64,000 bases of DNA from Marivita sp051859345 (GCF_051859345.1 NZ_JBHYFV010000003.1:62001-126000), one strand, 5' to 3'. Shown: positions 16,603 through 25,694, counted from the stretch's first letter. Translations and numbers: made by a program. Notes: generated from the letters alone by a model not told the origin.

Positions 16603-17475
16603 TTATTCGGCGGGCGCTTCACCACCGCCAAGCCCGTGGACATAGGTCGCCACAGCGCGGATTTCAGCCTCGCTCAGACGTTCGCTCCATGGGGGCATCA
16701 CACCAAAGCGCGAATAGGTCACGGTCGCGGTCAGGGTTTCGAAATCCCCGCCGTAAAGCCAGATGGCATCCGTCAGGTTCGGCGCACCCTGCCAGCGATC
16801 GCCCGTGCCGTCGTCCATGTGACAGGCCGCGCAATTGTCCAGGAACACGGTTTCACCAGCCGCAACAAGCGCTGCATCCTGCGGTTCACCCGACAGCGAC
16901 ATCACATAGTTGACGACCTGAGTGATCTCTTCGGTCTCAAGCAGGTCGCCAAAGGCCGGCATTTGTGAATACCGCGCGTCAGGGTCTTCCTCGTTCCGGA
17001 TGCCGTGCGAAATGGTCGTGTGGATCGCTTCGATGTCACCACCCCACAGCCAATCATCGTCAAGCAGGTTCGGATAGCCCTTGGCACCCGCAGCGCCGGA
17101 ACCGTGGCACTGTGCGCACCATGTCCGGAACACAGCACCACCCGCGTTCTGCGCAAATTGGTTCAGGTTCGGATCCTGGGCGATTTCTGTCAGTTCGACC
17201 GAAGCCAGCTGGGTGTTGATGCCAGCGTTGGCCTCTTCAAAGCTGGCAATGTCCGCCGCCACTTCGGCGCGGGTCGAGAACCCAAGCAGACCGGGTGTGG
17301 CCGCCTTGATTCCCGGCCATGCCGGATAAGCGATCGAATAAAGCACAGCCCAGACAATCGTGGCGTAGAAGGTCCACAACCACCAGCGCGGCAGAGGTTT
17401 GTTGTATTCCTTGATCCCGTCCCACTCGTGACCTGTGGTTTCATAATCAAGGTCGTCGTCTTGCTTCTTGCTCAT
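16603..17475 (-). CDS. ccoP: cbb3 cytochrome c oxidase subunit III, dihaem cytochrome CcoP
   Basis: This 290-aa protein has one N-terminal membrane helix (about 31-53) and two periplasmic cytochrome c domains with haem motifs CAQCH (Cys120, Cys123, His124) and CAACH (Cys215, Cys218, His219). Axial Met candidates lie in YSQMPAFGD and FGVMPPW. It passes electrons from soluble cytochrome c or the bc1 complex to CcoO/CcoN. Its start overlaps the ccoQ stop (ATGA). Confidence 0.96.
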   Translation of the reverse strand: MSKKQDDDLDYETTGHEWDGIKEYNKPLPRWWLWTFYATIVWAVLYSIAYPAWPGIKAATPGLLGFSTRAEVAADIASFEEANAGINTQLASVELTEIAQDPNLNQFAQNAGGAVFRTWCAQCHGSGAAGAKGYPNLLDDDWLWGGDIEAIHTTISHGIRNEEDPDARYSQMPAFGDLLETEEITQVVNYVMSLSGEPQDAALVAAGETVFLDNCAACHMDDGTGDRWQGAPNLTDAIWLYGGDFETLTATVTYSRFGVMPPWSERLSEAEIRAVATYVHGLGGGEAPAE

Positions 17476-17657
17476 TGCCTCGCCTCCTTGGATGCGGCGG
17501 GTTTGTCTTCGTGACGAAACGGGATGTTGGCTGTATCGCGATGCGTCTTGTTGCTTCCCGGACGAATGGCCCAGAGGATAACTGCAACAAAGAACAGGAA
17601 CAGAAGCAGCAACATCCAGCTGTCGGCGAATTCCCGGAGGAACGAATAGGTTTCCAT
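17472..17657 (-). CDS. ccoQ: cbb3 oxidase subunit CcoQ
   Basis: This is a 61-aa single-pass membrane protein starting METYSFLREFADSWMLLLLFLFF, followed by AVILWAIRPGSNKTHRDTANIPFRHED, the standard CcoQ sequence. It stabilises the assembled oxidase, especially against oxygen. The Met is chosen by family length; a longer upstream frame overlaps ccoO. It overlaps ccoP by 4 bases. Confidence 0.93.
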   Translation of the reverse strand: METYSFLREFADSWMLLLLFLFFVAVILWAIRPGSNKTHRDTANIPFRHEDKPAASKEARQ

Positions 17658-17667
17658 TGTGTCCTCC

Positions 17668-18396
17668 TCAGCGGCTTGCGTCTGGAGTGAAGGTCGAGAA
17701 ATCGACCATTGTGCCAAGCACCTGAAGATAGGCAATCAGCGCGTCTGCTTCCGAAACGCCTGGCTGGCCATCAAAGTTGCGCACATTCACTGCTTCACCG
17801 TACCGTTCCAGCAGGCCGTCAAAGTCGCTGTCCGGATCGGCCTGGGCACGGAAGTCTTCGCGCGCGGCTTCGATCATTTCGGCGGAATACGGCACACCGA
17901 CAAACGCGTTGGTCCCCATCACGTCGGCGATATGTTCCCCTTCCAGAAGCGTCGCTTCGAGGAAGCCATATTTCGGCATCACCGATTCCGGCACCACGGA
18001 TTGCGGATCACGCAGGTGATCAACATGCCAATCGTCCGAATAGCGGCCACCGACGCGGGCAAGGTCAGGCCCAGTCCGCTTGGAGCCCCACTGGAACGGG
18101 TGGTCATACATCGACTCTGCCGCAAGGCTGTAGTGGCCATACCGTTCGACTTCATCGCGCATCGGGCGGATCATCTGGCTGTGACAGACATAACAGCCTT
18201 CACGGACGTAGATGTTGCGCCCTTCCAGCTCGAGTGGGGTGTAGGGACGCATGCCCTCCACCTTTTCGATGGTGTTTTCAAGGTAGAAGAGCGGCACGAT
18301 CTGCACCAGTCCCCCGATGGTCACGACAAGGAAACTGAGGATCAGCAGCAATGTCGCGTTGGTTTCGATGAGCTTGTGCTTGTCGAGAATACCCAT
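17668..18396 (-). CDS. ccoO: cbb3 oxidase subunit II, monohaem cytochrome CcoO
   Basis: This 242-aa protein has an N-terminal membrane helix (about 15-36) and a cytochrome c domain with CYVCH (Cys68, Cys71, His72), followed by SQMIRPMRDEVERYGHYS, a CcoO signature. The axial Met is probably in MPKYGFLE. It lies 13 bases after ccoN in the standard NOQP order. Confidence 0.96.
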   Translation of the reverse strand: MGILDKHKLIETNATLLLILSFLVVTIGGLVQIVPLFYLENTIEKVEGMRPYTPLELEGRNIYVREGCYVCHSQMIRPMRDEVERYGHYSLAAESMYDHPFQWGSKRTGPDLARVGGRYSDDWHVDHLRDPQSVVPESVMPKYGFLEATLLEGEHIADVMGTNAFVGVPYSAEMIEAAREDFRAQADPDSDFDGLLERYGEAVNVRNFDGQPGVSEADALIAYLQVLGTMVDFSTFTPDASR

Positions 18397-18409
18397 TGTC
18401 CAAGCCTCC

Positions 18410-20020
18410 TTATTCGGCCGCGACGGCTGCTGACGCGCCGGCGGTCTCTTTCGCCGGGCTGCGTGTCGCAGTCATCCACAGGTTGTAGCACATGATGAGG
18501 GCACCGGTGAGGTACATCACACCACCAAGGGCACGCACGACGTACATCGGGAACTTTGCGCTTACGGTGTCGGCAAAGCTGTTCACGAGGAACCCGTTTG
18601 CATCGACTTCGCGCCACATCAGGCCTTCCATGATCCCCGTGACCCACATCGAGGACGCGTAGAGAATGATGCCGATTGTGGCGAGCCAGAAGTGCCAGCT
18701 GACCATGCTGAGGCTGTAAAGCCGCTGACGGTTCCAAAGCTTGGGCACGAGGAAGTACAGAGCGCCGAAGGTGATCATGCCGTTCCAGCCAAGCGCGCCG
18801 GAATGGACGTGACCGATGGTCCAGTCCGTGTAGTGCGACAGCGAGTTGACAGCACGGATCGACATCATCGGGCCTTCGAAGGTCGACATGCCGTAAAAGC
18901 CAAGCGAAATCACCATCATCCGGATGACCGGGTCGGTGCGCAGCTTGTCCCAGGCACCCGAGAGCGTCATCAGACCGTTGATCATGCCGCCCCATGACGG
19001 CATCCACAGAACGATCGAGAACACCATGCCAAGGGTCGAGGCCCAGTCCGGCAGAGCGGTGTAGTGCAGGTGGTGCGGACCGGCCCAGATATAGAGAAAG
19101 ATCAGCGCCCAGAAGTGGATGATCGACAGTTTATAGCTGAAAACCGGACGTTCGGCCTGTTTCGGCACGAAGTAGTACATCATGCCGAGGAAGCCCGCCG
19201 TCAGGAAGAAACCAACGGCGTTGTGGCCGTACCACCACTGAACCATCGCATCCTGAACGCCTGAAAAGACCTGCACGGATTTGGAACCGAAGATCGAAAC
19301 CGGGATGCTCAGGTTGTTGAACACATGCAGCATCGCAACCGTGACGATAAAGGACAGGAAGAACCAGTTGGCCACATAGATATGCGGCTCTTTACGCTTG
19401 ATGATCGTGCCGAGGAATACCGCCAGATACGCCAGCCAGACGATGGTCAGCCACAGGTCGATATACCATTCCGGTTCTGCGTATTCCTTGGACTGGGTCG
19501 CACCCAGCAGGTAGCCTGTCGCGGCCAGCACGATGAACAGGTTGTAGCCCCAGAACACGAACCAGGCAGTGTTGCCCCCCCAAAGGCGCGCGGCGCTTGT
19601 GCGCTGCACCACATAGAAGGATGTCGCGATCAAGGCGTTGCCGCCAAACGCGAAAATCACCGCAGAGGTGTGCAAAGGACGCAACCGTCCAAAGTTCGCA
19701 TAGCCCTGCGCCCATTCGAAATTCAGCCCCGGAAACGCCAACTGAAACGCGATGAAGGTTCCGACCAGGAACCCCGTTACACCCCAGAAAGCGGTTGCGA
19801 TCACGCCGTAACGGACCACACCATCCATGTAGCTTGTTTCAAGCACTGCCGCCGGAACCGGTTCATCCGTGTTCCGCAGTGTCCAGAGGAATAGCCCCGC
19901 AGATACCGCCATGATGAGGATGGCGTGAACCTGATAGGCCAAATCGCGCGCATAGCTTGCAGCGATCATCGCAAGAAGCGTGATCAAACCAAGCGCGATC
20001 AGCTTGATATAGTTCAACAT
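18410..20020 (-). CDS. ccoN: cbb3 oxidase catalytic subunit I CcoN
   Basis: This 536-aa catalytic haem-copper oxidase subunit holds haem b and the haem b3-CuB oxygen-reducing centre. Twelve or more membrane helices are visible. Conserved blocks include the haem b ligand region RPLHTSAVIFAFGGNAL, the WWYGHNAVGFFLT segment with a CuB His and the cross-linked Tyr motif, HHLHYTALPDW, and HVHSGALGWNGM near the haem ligands. The ATG giving MLNYIKLIALG is chosen over one eight codons earlier, which lacks family support. Two FNR-like boxes lie in the upstream region shared with a usp gene. Confidence 0.96.
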   Translation of the reverse strand: MLNYIKLIALGLITLLAMIAASYARDLAYQVHAILIMAVSAGLFLWTLRNTDEPVPAAVLETSYMDGVVRYGVIATAFWGVTGFLVGTFIAFQLAFPGLNFEWAQGYANFGRLRPLHTSAVIFAFGGNALIATSFYVVQRTSAARLWGGNTAWFVFWGYNLFIVLAATGYLLGATQSKEYAEPEWYIDLWLTIVWLAYLAVFLGTIIKRKEPHIYVANWFFLSFIVTVAMLHVFNNLSIPVSIFGSKSVQVFSGVQDAMVQWWYGHNAVGFFLTAGFLGMMYYFVPKQAERPVFSYKLSIIHFWALIFLYIWAGPHHLHYTALPDWASTLGMVFSIVLWMPSWGGMINGLMTLSGAWDKLRTDPVIRMMVISLGFYGMSTFEGPMMSIRAVNSLSHYTDWTIGHVHSGALGWNGMITFGALYFLVPKLWNRQRLYSLSMVSWHFWLATIGIILYASSMWVTGIMEGLMWREVDANGFLVNSFADTVSAKFPMYVVRALGGVMYLTGALIMCYNLWMTATRSPAKETAGASAAVAAE

Positions 20021-20112
20021 TGTTTGTCCCTTCGTCTTTCCCACACGATTCGGCTGCCGCGTGGGCGGTTTTCAGACTGGGCCCTTAATGCGAGACTTGG
20101 CCAAACCTATCC

Positions 20113-20126
20113 TTGATCTGCATCAA
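20113..20126. promoter_or_regulatory. FNR/FnrL box upstream of ccoN
   Basis: TTGAT-CTGC-ATCAA is a perfect match to the FNR consensus. If it sits at -41.5 of the ccoN promoter, transcription would start near 20078, with the -10 position occupied by CATTAA. It is also upstream of the divergent universal stress gene. Confidence 0.85.
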
Positions 20127-20144
20127 TAGAATTGATGGACTTGT

Positions 20145-20158
20145 TTGATGGGTGTCAA
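20145..20158. promoter_or_regulatory. Second FNR-like box in the ccoN/usp divergent region
   Basis: TTGAT-GGGT-GTCAA matches the FNR consensus with one change. It is centred 32 bases, about three helical turns, from the perfect box and 70 bases upstream of the usp start. It would fit activation of the usp gene. Confidence 0.5.
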
Positions 20159-20220
20159 AGCGCAGCACCTGACTTGCGTGGAAGGTGCAGGAAGAGGAAT
20201 TTAAACCAAGGGAGCCAACA

Positions 20221-21060
20221 ATGTCTTTCAAAACGATTCTGGCCGTTGTCACGGACCAGGCCCACATGTCAGATACACTCGCGCAGGCTGTCACGATGGC
20301 AGACGCGTTGGACGCACACCTGAGCGTTGTCTGCATCGGCGTCGACCGCACCCAGACCGGATATTATTACGCCGGAATGAACGCCGCCGTGTTGCAGGAA
20401 ACAATGAATCATGCACGCGAACAGGCCGCCGAACTGGCAACTGCGGCCAAGAAGCAGATGGAAATGTCGGGATTGCGCTGGGGCGTCTCCGAGGCGGTTT
20501 GCCAACTGGCTGACATGTCCCGCTATGTCGCGGCCCATGCCCGGTTTGCAGATCTCGCCATTTTGCCGCGCCCCTACGGAGATGATCGCGGAATCGAACT
20601 TGAAGCGGCGACCGAAGGCGCGCTGTTTGAAGGTCAGTCACCGGTCATCGTGCTGCCTGAAGGTGGAGCGGAGTTGAAGATGCCGCAGAAAATTGCGGTT
20701 GGCTGGAATGAAAGCGCCGAGGCTCTGCGCGCTGTTCGCAGCGCCCTGCCCTTCCTCATCGCCGCACAATCCGTCCATATCGTGGTGATTGATCCGCCCA
20801 AGCACGGCCCCAACCGGTCTGATCCCGGCGGACAATTGTCACAATACCTTGCCCGACACGGTGTGAAGGTCGAGATTGATGTCCTGTCCAAGACCATGCC
20901 GCGCGTGTCGGATGTCATGCGCAGGCATGTCTCGGACATGAACGCGGATCTTGTTGTGATGGGCGCCTATGGTCACTCGCGGTTCCGCGAAGCCATTCTT
21001 GGCGGCGCCACCCGCAACATGCTGGAAACTTCGGAAGTTCCTGTGTTCATGGCGCATTGA
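20221..21060 (+). CDS. Tandem-domain universal stress protein
   Basis: This 279-aa protein has two UspA folds. The second ends with the ATP-binding-type pattern MGAYGHSRFREAILGGATRNML, which matches the G-2x-G-9x-G(S/T) loop, and the first domain is more degenerate. Start: an ATG with AAGGGAG nearby, giving MSFKTILAVVTD, the usual Usp N-terminus. It is divergent from ccoNOQP over two FNR-like boxes, so oxygen limitation probably induces it. Biochemical role is unknown; ATP binding and survival under energy stress are family inferences. Confidence 0.87.
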   Translation: MSFKTILAVVTDQAHMSDTLAQAVTMADALDAHLSVVCIGVDRTQTGYYYAGMNAAVLQETMNHAREQAAELATAAKKQMEMSGLRWGVSEAVCQLADMSRYVAAHARFADLAILPRPYGDDRGIELEAATEGALFEGQSPVIVLPEGGAELKMPQKIAVGWNESAEALRAVRSALPFLIAAQSVHIVVIDPPKHGPNRSDPGGQLSQYLARHGVKVEIDVLSKTMPRVSDVMRRHVSDMNADLVVMGAYGHSRFREAILGGATRNMLETSEVPVFMAH

Positions 21061-21084
21061 CGCACGAACCGGGCGCGTTTTGAC

Positions 21085-21735
21085 CTATCCCGTCAGAAGG
21101 CGCAGGCCTTGCGTCACATCCGAACGCACCGCCAATCGAAGGCCGGGTTCATCCCCGGCCTTCAGCGCCGCAATGATCAGACGATGGTACTGCGGCGCTT
21201 CAGTGCGTCTCAGCCTCCCATAAAGCGCACGCATCGTCGGTCCAAGCTGCAGCCACACGGTTTCGGCCATCGCCAGCATCGCAGGGGCCTGCGCCCGCAG
21301 ATACAGGGCGCGGTGGAAATCAAGGTTGGTGCGGATGTAACCCACGGCATCCCGGTTCGAGACAGCATCGGCAATGGTGCCGTTGATGGTCTGCAACCGG
21401 TCGATCAGCGCAAGATGCGCCCGTGGCAGGGCGCGGCTGGCAAGTTCGACCTCGATCAGGGCACGCAGCGCGGCCAGTTCCTCGATTCGATCATTGGACA
21501 GTTCCGGAGTGGATACCCGACCGGAGGCCGACATCGACAAGGCGCCTTCGGCAACAAGTCTCTGAACCGCCTCGCGGGCAGGGGTCATCGACACGTCGAA
21601 TTCCCGTCCGATCCCCCGGAGCGTCAACGGATGACCCGGCGTCATCTGGCCAAACATGATCCGGTTGCGCAAGCCGCGATACACGCGGTCATGTGCAGAA
21701 AGTGTCGGTTCAGTGGGGCGGATCAGGACGCTCAT
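21085..21735 (-). CDS. GntR-family regulator (FCD type)
   Basis: This 216-aa regulator has an N-terminal winged helix (about residues 12-75, with LTLRGIGREFDVSMTPAREAVQRLVAEGAL) and an all-helical FCD effector domain (about 90-210). Such proteins respond to organic acids or sugars. No metabolic gene is next to it, so the target cannot be guessed. A 10-base palindrome just upstream may be its operator. Confidence 0.85.
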   Translation of the reverse strand: MSVLIRPTEPTLSAHDRVYRGLRNRIMFGQMTPGHPLTLRGIGREFDVSMTPAREAVQRLVAEGALSMSASGRVSTPELSNDRIEELAALRALIEVELASRALPRAHLALIDRLQTINGTIADAVSNRDAVGYIRTNLDFHRALYLRAQAPAMLAMAETVWLQLGPTMRALYGRLRRTEAPQYHRLIIAALKAGDEPGLRLAVRSDVTQGLRLLTG

Positions 21736-21742
21736 GCCGAAT

Positions 21743-21752
21743 TGTGATCACA
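21743..21752. promoter_or_regulatory. Candidate operator of the GntR regulator
   Basis: The perfect palindrome TGTGATCACA lies eight bases before the gntR start codon, where repressor binding would block transcription or initiation. Its length and position fit autoregulation; the assignment is by position only. Confidence 0.35.
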
Positions 21753-21765
21753 GGCCGTGAACGGG

Positions 21766-22458
21766 TCAAGCATCAAACCGGAAACGATGCAGCTTTGGGC
21801 CGTCATGCCGCAGCCAGGCGCGGGCCTCCTGATGTGGACCATAAAGCTGATGAACCACGCGCCAGAAGTCCGGCGAATGATTCATTTCCTGTAGATGCGC
21901 CACCTCATGGGCCGCCACATAATTCAGCACCGCTTTCGGCGCGAGGATCAACCGCCACGAATACATCAACGCTCCTGCCGACGAACACGACCCCCAACGC
22001 GACCGCGTGTCCCGCAGGGTCAGTCGTGCATAGGGCCGCCCCAGTTGCCCGGCATAGTGATCCGATGCCCGTGTCAGTTCGGCCCTGGCCTGTTCTTTCA
22101 GCCAAGCCAACAGGTGAACGCGCCCCTTTTCAAGCGGCTGCGGCAATTCGATCACGTTGCCTGCAACCCTCAAACGCTTTCCGGCACTGTCCCGCAGGTC
22201 GAAATCCGCGCCCGCAACGGTCAGGCGCTGCCCCGGTCCGACAAGCGTCTGGCTGCCTTGCTTTGACAGGTGCCCGCGCACCCAATCCTGCTTTTCCACC
22301 GCAAAGGCCAGCGCCTCGCGTTCGGACACACCCCGCGGCACCGTCAAGGTCACAACCCCATCCACCCGCGAAATCCGCAACGTCATGCGCCGCGCTCGGG
22401 GGTTTTTCCGCAATTTCAGTGTAATTTCGGGGTTGCCCGGAAGAGTTCTGAAGCCCAT
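21766..22458 (-). CDS. YgjP-like zinc metallopeptidase (M48/DUF45 family)
   Basis: This 230-aa protein has the gluzincin motif HEVAH (His184, Glu185, His188) with a downstream NHSPDFW segment supplying the third ligand region, and the DUF45 signature RWGSCSSAGALMYSWRL. There is no signal peptide, so it is probably cytoplasmic. The physiological substrate of YgjP-type proteins is not known. It is divergent from the TIGR02300 gene. Confidence 0.85.
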   Translation of the reverse strand: MGFRTLPGNPEITLKLRKNPRARRMTLRISRVDGVVTLTVPRGVSEREALAFAVEKQDWVRGHLSKQGSQTLVGPGQRLTVAGADFDLRDSAGKRLRVAGNVIELPQPLEKGRVHLLAWLKEQARAELTRASDHYAGQLGRPYARLTLRDTRSRWGSCSSAGALMYSWRLILAPKAVLNYVAAHEVAHLQEMNHSPDFWRVVHQLYGPHQEARAWLRHDGPKLHRFRFDA

Positions 22459-22563
22459 ATGCCGCTCGATGAGATCCGTGCCGTAAAGCCTTTGACACTG
22501 GTTCGGTGTTATGGCAGTTGGCGCAGATTGTCGATATGACCACGCAATTGAAGGGGATCACCC

Positions 22564-22881
22564 ATGCCCAAAGAAGAATGGGGCGTCAAACGCGTTTGCC
22601 CGACGACTGGCAAGCGCTTTTATGACCTGAACAACAATCCGATCATCAGCCCTTACACCGGCGAAGTGGTTGAAATTGAAACCGGCAAGACCCGCATGAT
22701 CGCGGCCGATGCCGAAGACCGTCAGAGCAAGGCCAAATCCGATAACACGGAAGAGTCGGATGCTCTGGAAGATGATGACGTCGATGTGGAACTCGAAGAC
22801 GATGATGTTCTGGAAGACGACGATGATGATAACGTCTCGCTTGACGATATCGCGGACGTCGCCAGCGACGACGACGATTAA
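22564..22881 (+). CDS. TIGR02300-family acidic protein
   Basis: This 105-aa protein has an N-terminal block with WGVKRVCPTTGKRFYDLNNNPIISPYTG, typical of the alphaproteobacterial TIGR02300 family, and a C-terminal half that is almost entirely Asp/Glu. The first half resembles a small zinc-ribbon-like fold, though only one Cys is present here. Function is unknown. A tRNA-Ala gene lies downstream. Confidence 0.85.
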   Translation: MPKEEWGVKRVCPTTGKRFYDLNNNPIISPYTGEVVEIETGKTRMIAADAEDRQSKAKSDNTEESDALEDDDVDVELEDDDVLEDDDDDNVSLDDIADVASDDDD

Positions 22882-22892
22882 TTTCTGCATGT

Positions 22893-22920
22893 GGGGCGGA
22901 ATCACGCTTGATCCCGCCCC
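22893..22920 (+). terminator. Weak terminator-like hairpin after the TIGR02300 gene
   Basis: A 7-bp GC stem (GGGGCGG with CCGCCCC) and an inner ATC/GAT pairing form a hairpin 11 bases after the stop. There is no T-run. Confidence 0.3.
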
Positions 22921-22949
22921 CGGCATTGCGTAATTGAACGCGCACAATC

Positions 22950-23025
<76 letters not shown>

Positions 23026-23156
23026 ATTCCCTCCCGACAAATGTTACATTTTTGCCCCCTGCCGTCTTCGGGACCACGCAGAGCAAGACCACTCTGGATT
23101 TTGCATCCGTCGCTTCGTAGGATTCCGTTAAGGATAATTAAGAAACAGGCTGTGCG

Positions 23157-24755
23157 ATGTTCGAAGCTCAGAGGCTTTGGAACGACCTTTGGGGCGCTTT
23201 TGAAAACACGTTTCGGTATCAGTATGTCCTGTCGCGTGCTGTTGAAAAGCTGAATGGATTCAAGTGTCACACCGGATCTGTCTGGTCGCTGTATTCTGGC
23301 CCCGAATTACCGGTCTGCGCCATTTTTGATCGCAACGGCAAGCCGATCGGCGTGGTTGCCGGGATCGCAGTCGGGCCAGACGCCCTCTTGTCAAAGTCAT
23401 CCTGCACGATCCCGGTCGACACCGGAGCCGCAAATTTCTGGGACCAGTTCGAAACCTATATTGTCGATGTGGCAGGTCGCTATGCCTTCATGATCGAACA
23501 CGCAGGCCAGACGCGCCTTTACACCGATCCGGTCGGAATGATCGGAGCTGTCTACAGCAAGCTGGATGGCTATGTCGCGTCCTCACCGCTGCTGGCGATC
23601 AAACGCCCGCTGACACCGAACCCGAAATTCGATTTCGACACAATCGCGAACAAGGGCGGAAAGCTGACGCTGTTTCACACCGCCGATGCGCATGTGCGGC
23701 GATTGAACCCGAACCATTACCTTGATCTTGATTGTTTCGAAGAACACCGCTTCTGGCCAAGGAACGAAACGTTCCAGACCCCACCCGAGCGCGTGTTAAG
23801 CACATATGACGACATTTCCAGCCGGGTCAGGTTCAATATCGGCGAGATCGCAAAGTCCTTTCCCTGCGCGATGCCGGTCAGTGGTGGGCAGGACAGCCGA
23901 TTGCTTCTGGCATTTGCGGGGCCGCACACGGCATCAATCCAGACCTTCTATACCCATATCAACAACTACGCGACGCGGCGCGACGATGCCATCGGCAAGG
24001 CCTTGTGCGCGGCAATCGACGTGCCGCACGAAACCCATGACAAACGCGAATTCAGCTTGGAGCGTTGGGATCTCAAGCACTCGCATCAGAAATACAAGCT
24101 GACACTCGGCGCGCCGTCCTCGCTTCCCAAGGAATACATCAACGGGGTCGTCACCGGCGTGCCTGATGGGCATGTCATCTTGCGCGGACACCAGACCGAT
24201 CTGCTGCGCGCCGTCTTTGTCTTTCAACCTCAAGAGCGGTGGCACGAACCGGACTGGCAACTGGAGCGCCTGATTATCGTGCCCCGCGCCGAGTTCACCA
24301 AAGAGGTGGCCGACAGGTTCAGGGACGATTTCGTCGCGTGGCAATCCACCTTGCCTGAAAACGCCATGACCAAAGCCGCCGATTTCATGTTCCTTGAAGT
24401 CTATTACAATTCGACGGTGGGCGCGACGTTCCCCGCGCTCTGGCGACATTTCTATGTGTCACCCTTCAACAGCAGACGGTTGATTGGCCTCGCACTTGGT
24501 TTTGACGAGAAAGAGCGGCGCAAATCGGTGCCCGTTTTCGACATCATCGAACGTCAAAGACCTGAATTGTCCTTGGTCCCTTATGATTTCGAATTGCCCG
24601 CCTCCCTGGACACGTTGCAGGACAAGCTCCTGTGCCTTGAACTGACCCAACGGCGCAGACGGCGCACACGCAAGCGCCTTGCGACCTACGCGACACGATC
24701 CAGGACCGATGACGTGGCAGTACAAATCCTTGGTACGGACTTGGTCACAGCCTAG
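23157..24755 (+). CDS. Asparagine-synthetase-like PP-loop protein lacking the glutaminase cysteine
   Basis: This 532-aa protein has an N-terminal half that follows the class II glutamine amidotransferase layout (for example YAFMIEHAGQTRLYTDPVGMIGAVY), but residue 2 is Phe, so the catalytic Cys of true asparagine synthetases is missing. The C-terminal half keeps the ATP-pyrophosphatase loop SGGQDS at 242-247. Such proteins, like beta-lactam synthetase or lasso-peptide cyclase, adenylate a carboxylate and form an amide without using glutamine. The substrate is unknown; no peptide precursor is obvious nearby. It stands alone after the tRNA, and its stop overlaps that of the convergent LysR gene. 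Confidence 0.7.
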   Translation: MFEAQRLWNDLWGAFENTFRYQYVLSRAVEKLNGFKCHTGSVWSLYSGPELPVCAIFDRNGKPIGVVAGIAVGPDALLSKSSCTIPVDTGAANFWDQFETYIVDVAGRYAFMIEHAGQTRLYTDPVGMIGAVYSKLDGYVASSPLLAIKRPLTPNPKFDFDTIANKGGKLTLFHTADAHVRRLNPNHYLDLDCFEEHRFWPRNETFQTPPERVLSTYDDISSRVRFNIGEIAKSFPCAMPVSGGQDSRLLLAFAGPHTASIQTFYTHINNYATRRDDAIGKALCAAIDVPHETHDKREFSLERWDLKHSHQKYKLTLGAPSSLPKEYINGVVTGVPDGHVILRGHQTDLLRAVFVFQPQERWHEPDWQLERLIIVPRAEFTKEVADRFRDDFVAWQSTLPENAMTKAADFMFLEVYYNSTVGATFPALWRHFYVSPFNSRRLIGLALGFDEKERRKSVPVFDIIERQRPELSLVPYDFELPASLDTLQDKLLCLELTQRRRRRTRKRLATYATRSRTDDVAVQILGTDLVTA

Positions 24756-25687
24756 GCGCGCTGCAGATCTCCCAGAACGGTGATCTCGGGCGCACGTTTG
24801 GACAGGGACTGACACATGAGCGCGGACAAAAGGCGGAATTCGCCTTCGCGCGATGTACCCTTGCGCCAGACCATTCCGATTGTCCGCGATGGCGCGGTGC
24901 CCCGAAACGGGCGGGCGACGACAAGGTCCTGATGGGCAACTTCCGATTTCACATAAAGCGTGGGCATCAGGGACACGCCCATCCCCGTGGCCACCATCTG
25001 ACGGAGGGTATCAAGGCTGGTGCCTTCGTAATCATGCGACAGTTCAACCCCGTAATCGTCCGAAATGGTCCGCACCAGCTCATAAAGTCGGTGACCGGGC
25101 TCAAGCGAGAGAACCAGCTCACCCCGAAGCATGACCGGATCGATTTCGGTCTCGCGTGCAAGACGGTGATCGACTGGCATCACCACCTGAATCGGCTCGC
25201 GAAACAGCGGTTGCGTTTCCAGTTCGGCCCGGTTCACTGGCAACGGGAAAAACAACAGGTCAAGCGCACCCTCTTCCAGACTGCGCAGCAGCAGGTCCGG
25301 TAGTTCTTCGCGAACATAGAGCCCGAGCTTGGGATATTGCTTGTGCAGATCCGGGATGACCAAAGGCAGAAAATAAGATCCGACGGTCTGGACAACGCCA
25401 ATCCGGATGACCGAAGACAGAACGCTTTGCCGTGACTTTGCGATGACATGAATCTCGGAGACCTCGCGCAGGATACGCCTGCCGCGTTCCGCGATCTCTT
25501 TTCCCGTCGGCGTCATGATCACCTTTGATCGACCGCGTTCCACCAAGGTGGCTCCCAAACGCAGTTCAAGTTCCTTGATCTGCGCACTGAGGGTGGGTTG
25601 GGTGACGTTGCACGCCTCGGCCGCGCGCCGAAAGTGCAGCTGATCCGCGACCGCCACCAGATACCGCAATTGTTGCAAACTTGGCAT
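24752..25687 (-). CDS. OxyR-like LysR regulator without the redox cysteines
   Basis: This 311-aa regulator, starting MPSLQQLRYLVAVAD, has an N-terminal HTH with FRRAAEACNVTQPTLSAQIKELE and an effector domain that aligns closely with OxyR (EPGHRLYELVRTIS and SLDTLRQMVATGMGVSLMP). At the places of OxyR Cys199 and Cys208 it has Arg200 and Ser209, so disulfide sensing of peroxide is not possible in the usual way. The Met three codons after an in-frame GTG is chosen as the usual N-terminus. An ATAG-N7-CTAT site lies just upstream. The mrp operon starts divergently about 330 bases away. Confidence 0.8.
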   Translation of the reverse strand: MPSLQQLRYLVAVADQLHFRRAAEACNVTQPTLSAQIKELELRLGATLVERGRSKVIMTPTGKEIAERGRRILREVSEIHVIAKSRQSVLSSVIRIGVVQTVGSYFLPLVIPDLHKQYPKLGLYVREELPDLLLRSLEEGALDLLFFPLPVNRAELETQPLFREPIQVVMPVDHRLARETEIDPVMLRGELVLSLEPGHRLYELVRTISDDYGVELSHDYEGTSLDTLRQMVATGMGVSLMPTLYVKSEVAHQDLVVARPFRGTAPSRTIGMVWRKGTSREGEFRLLSALMCQSLSKRAPEITVLGDLQRA

Positions 25688-25694
25688 GTGACGC

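Noticed and set aside
23041..23253. A 70-aa basic frame just before the asparagine-synthetase-like gene, as a possible peptide precursor
   Set aside because: It overlaps the start of the larger gene in another frame, has no good ribosome site and lacks a leader/core pattern.
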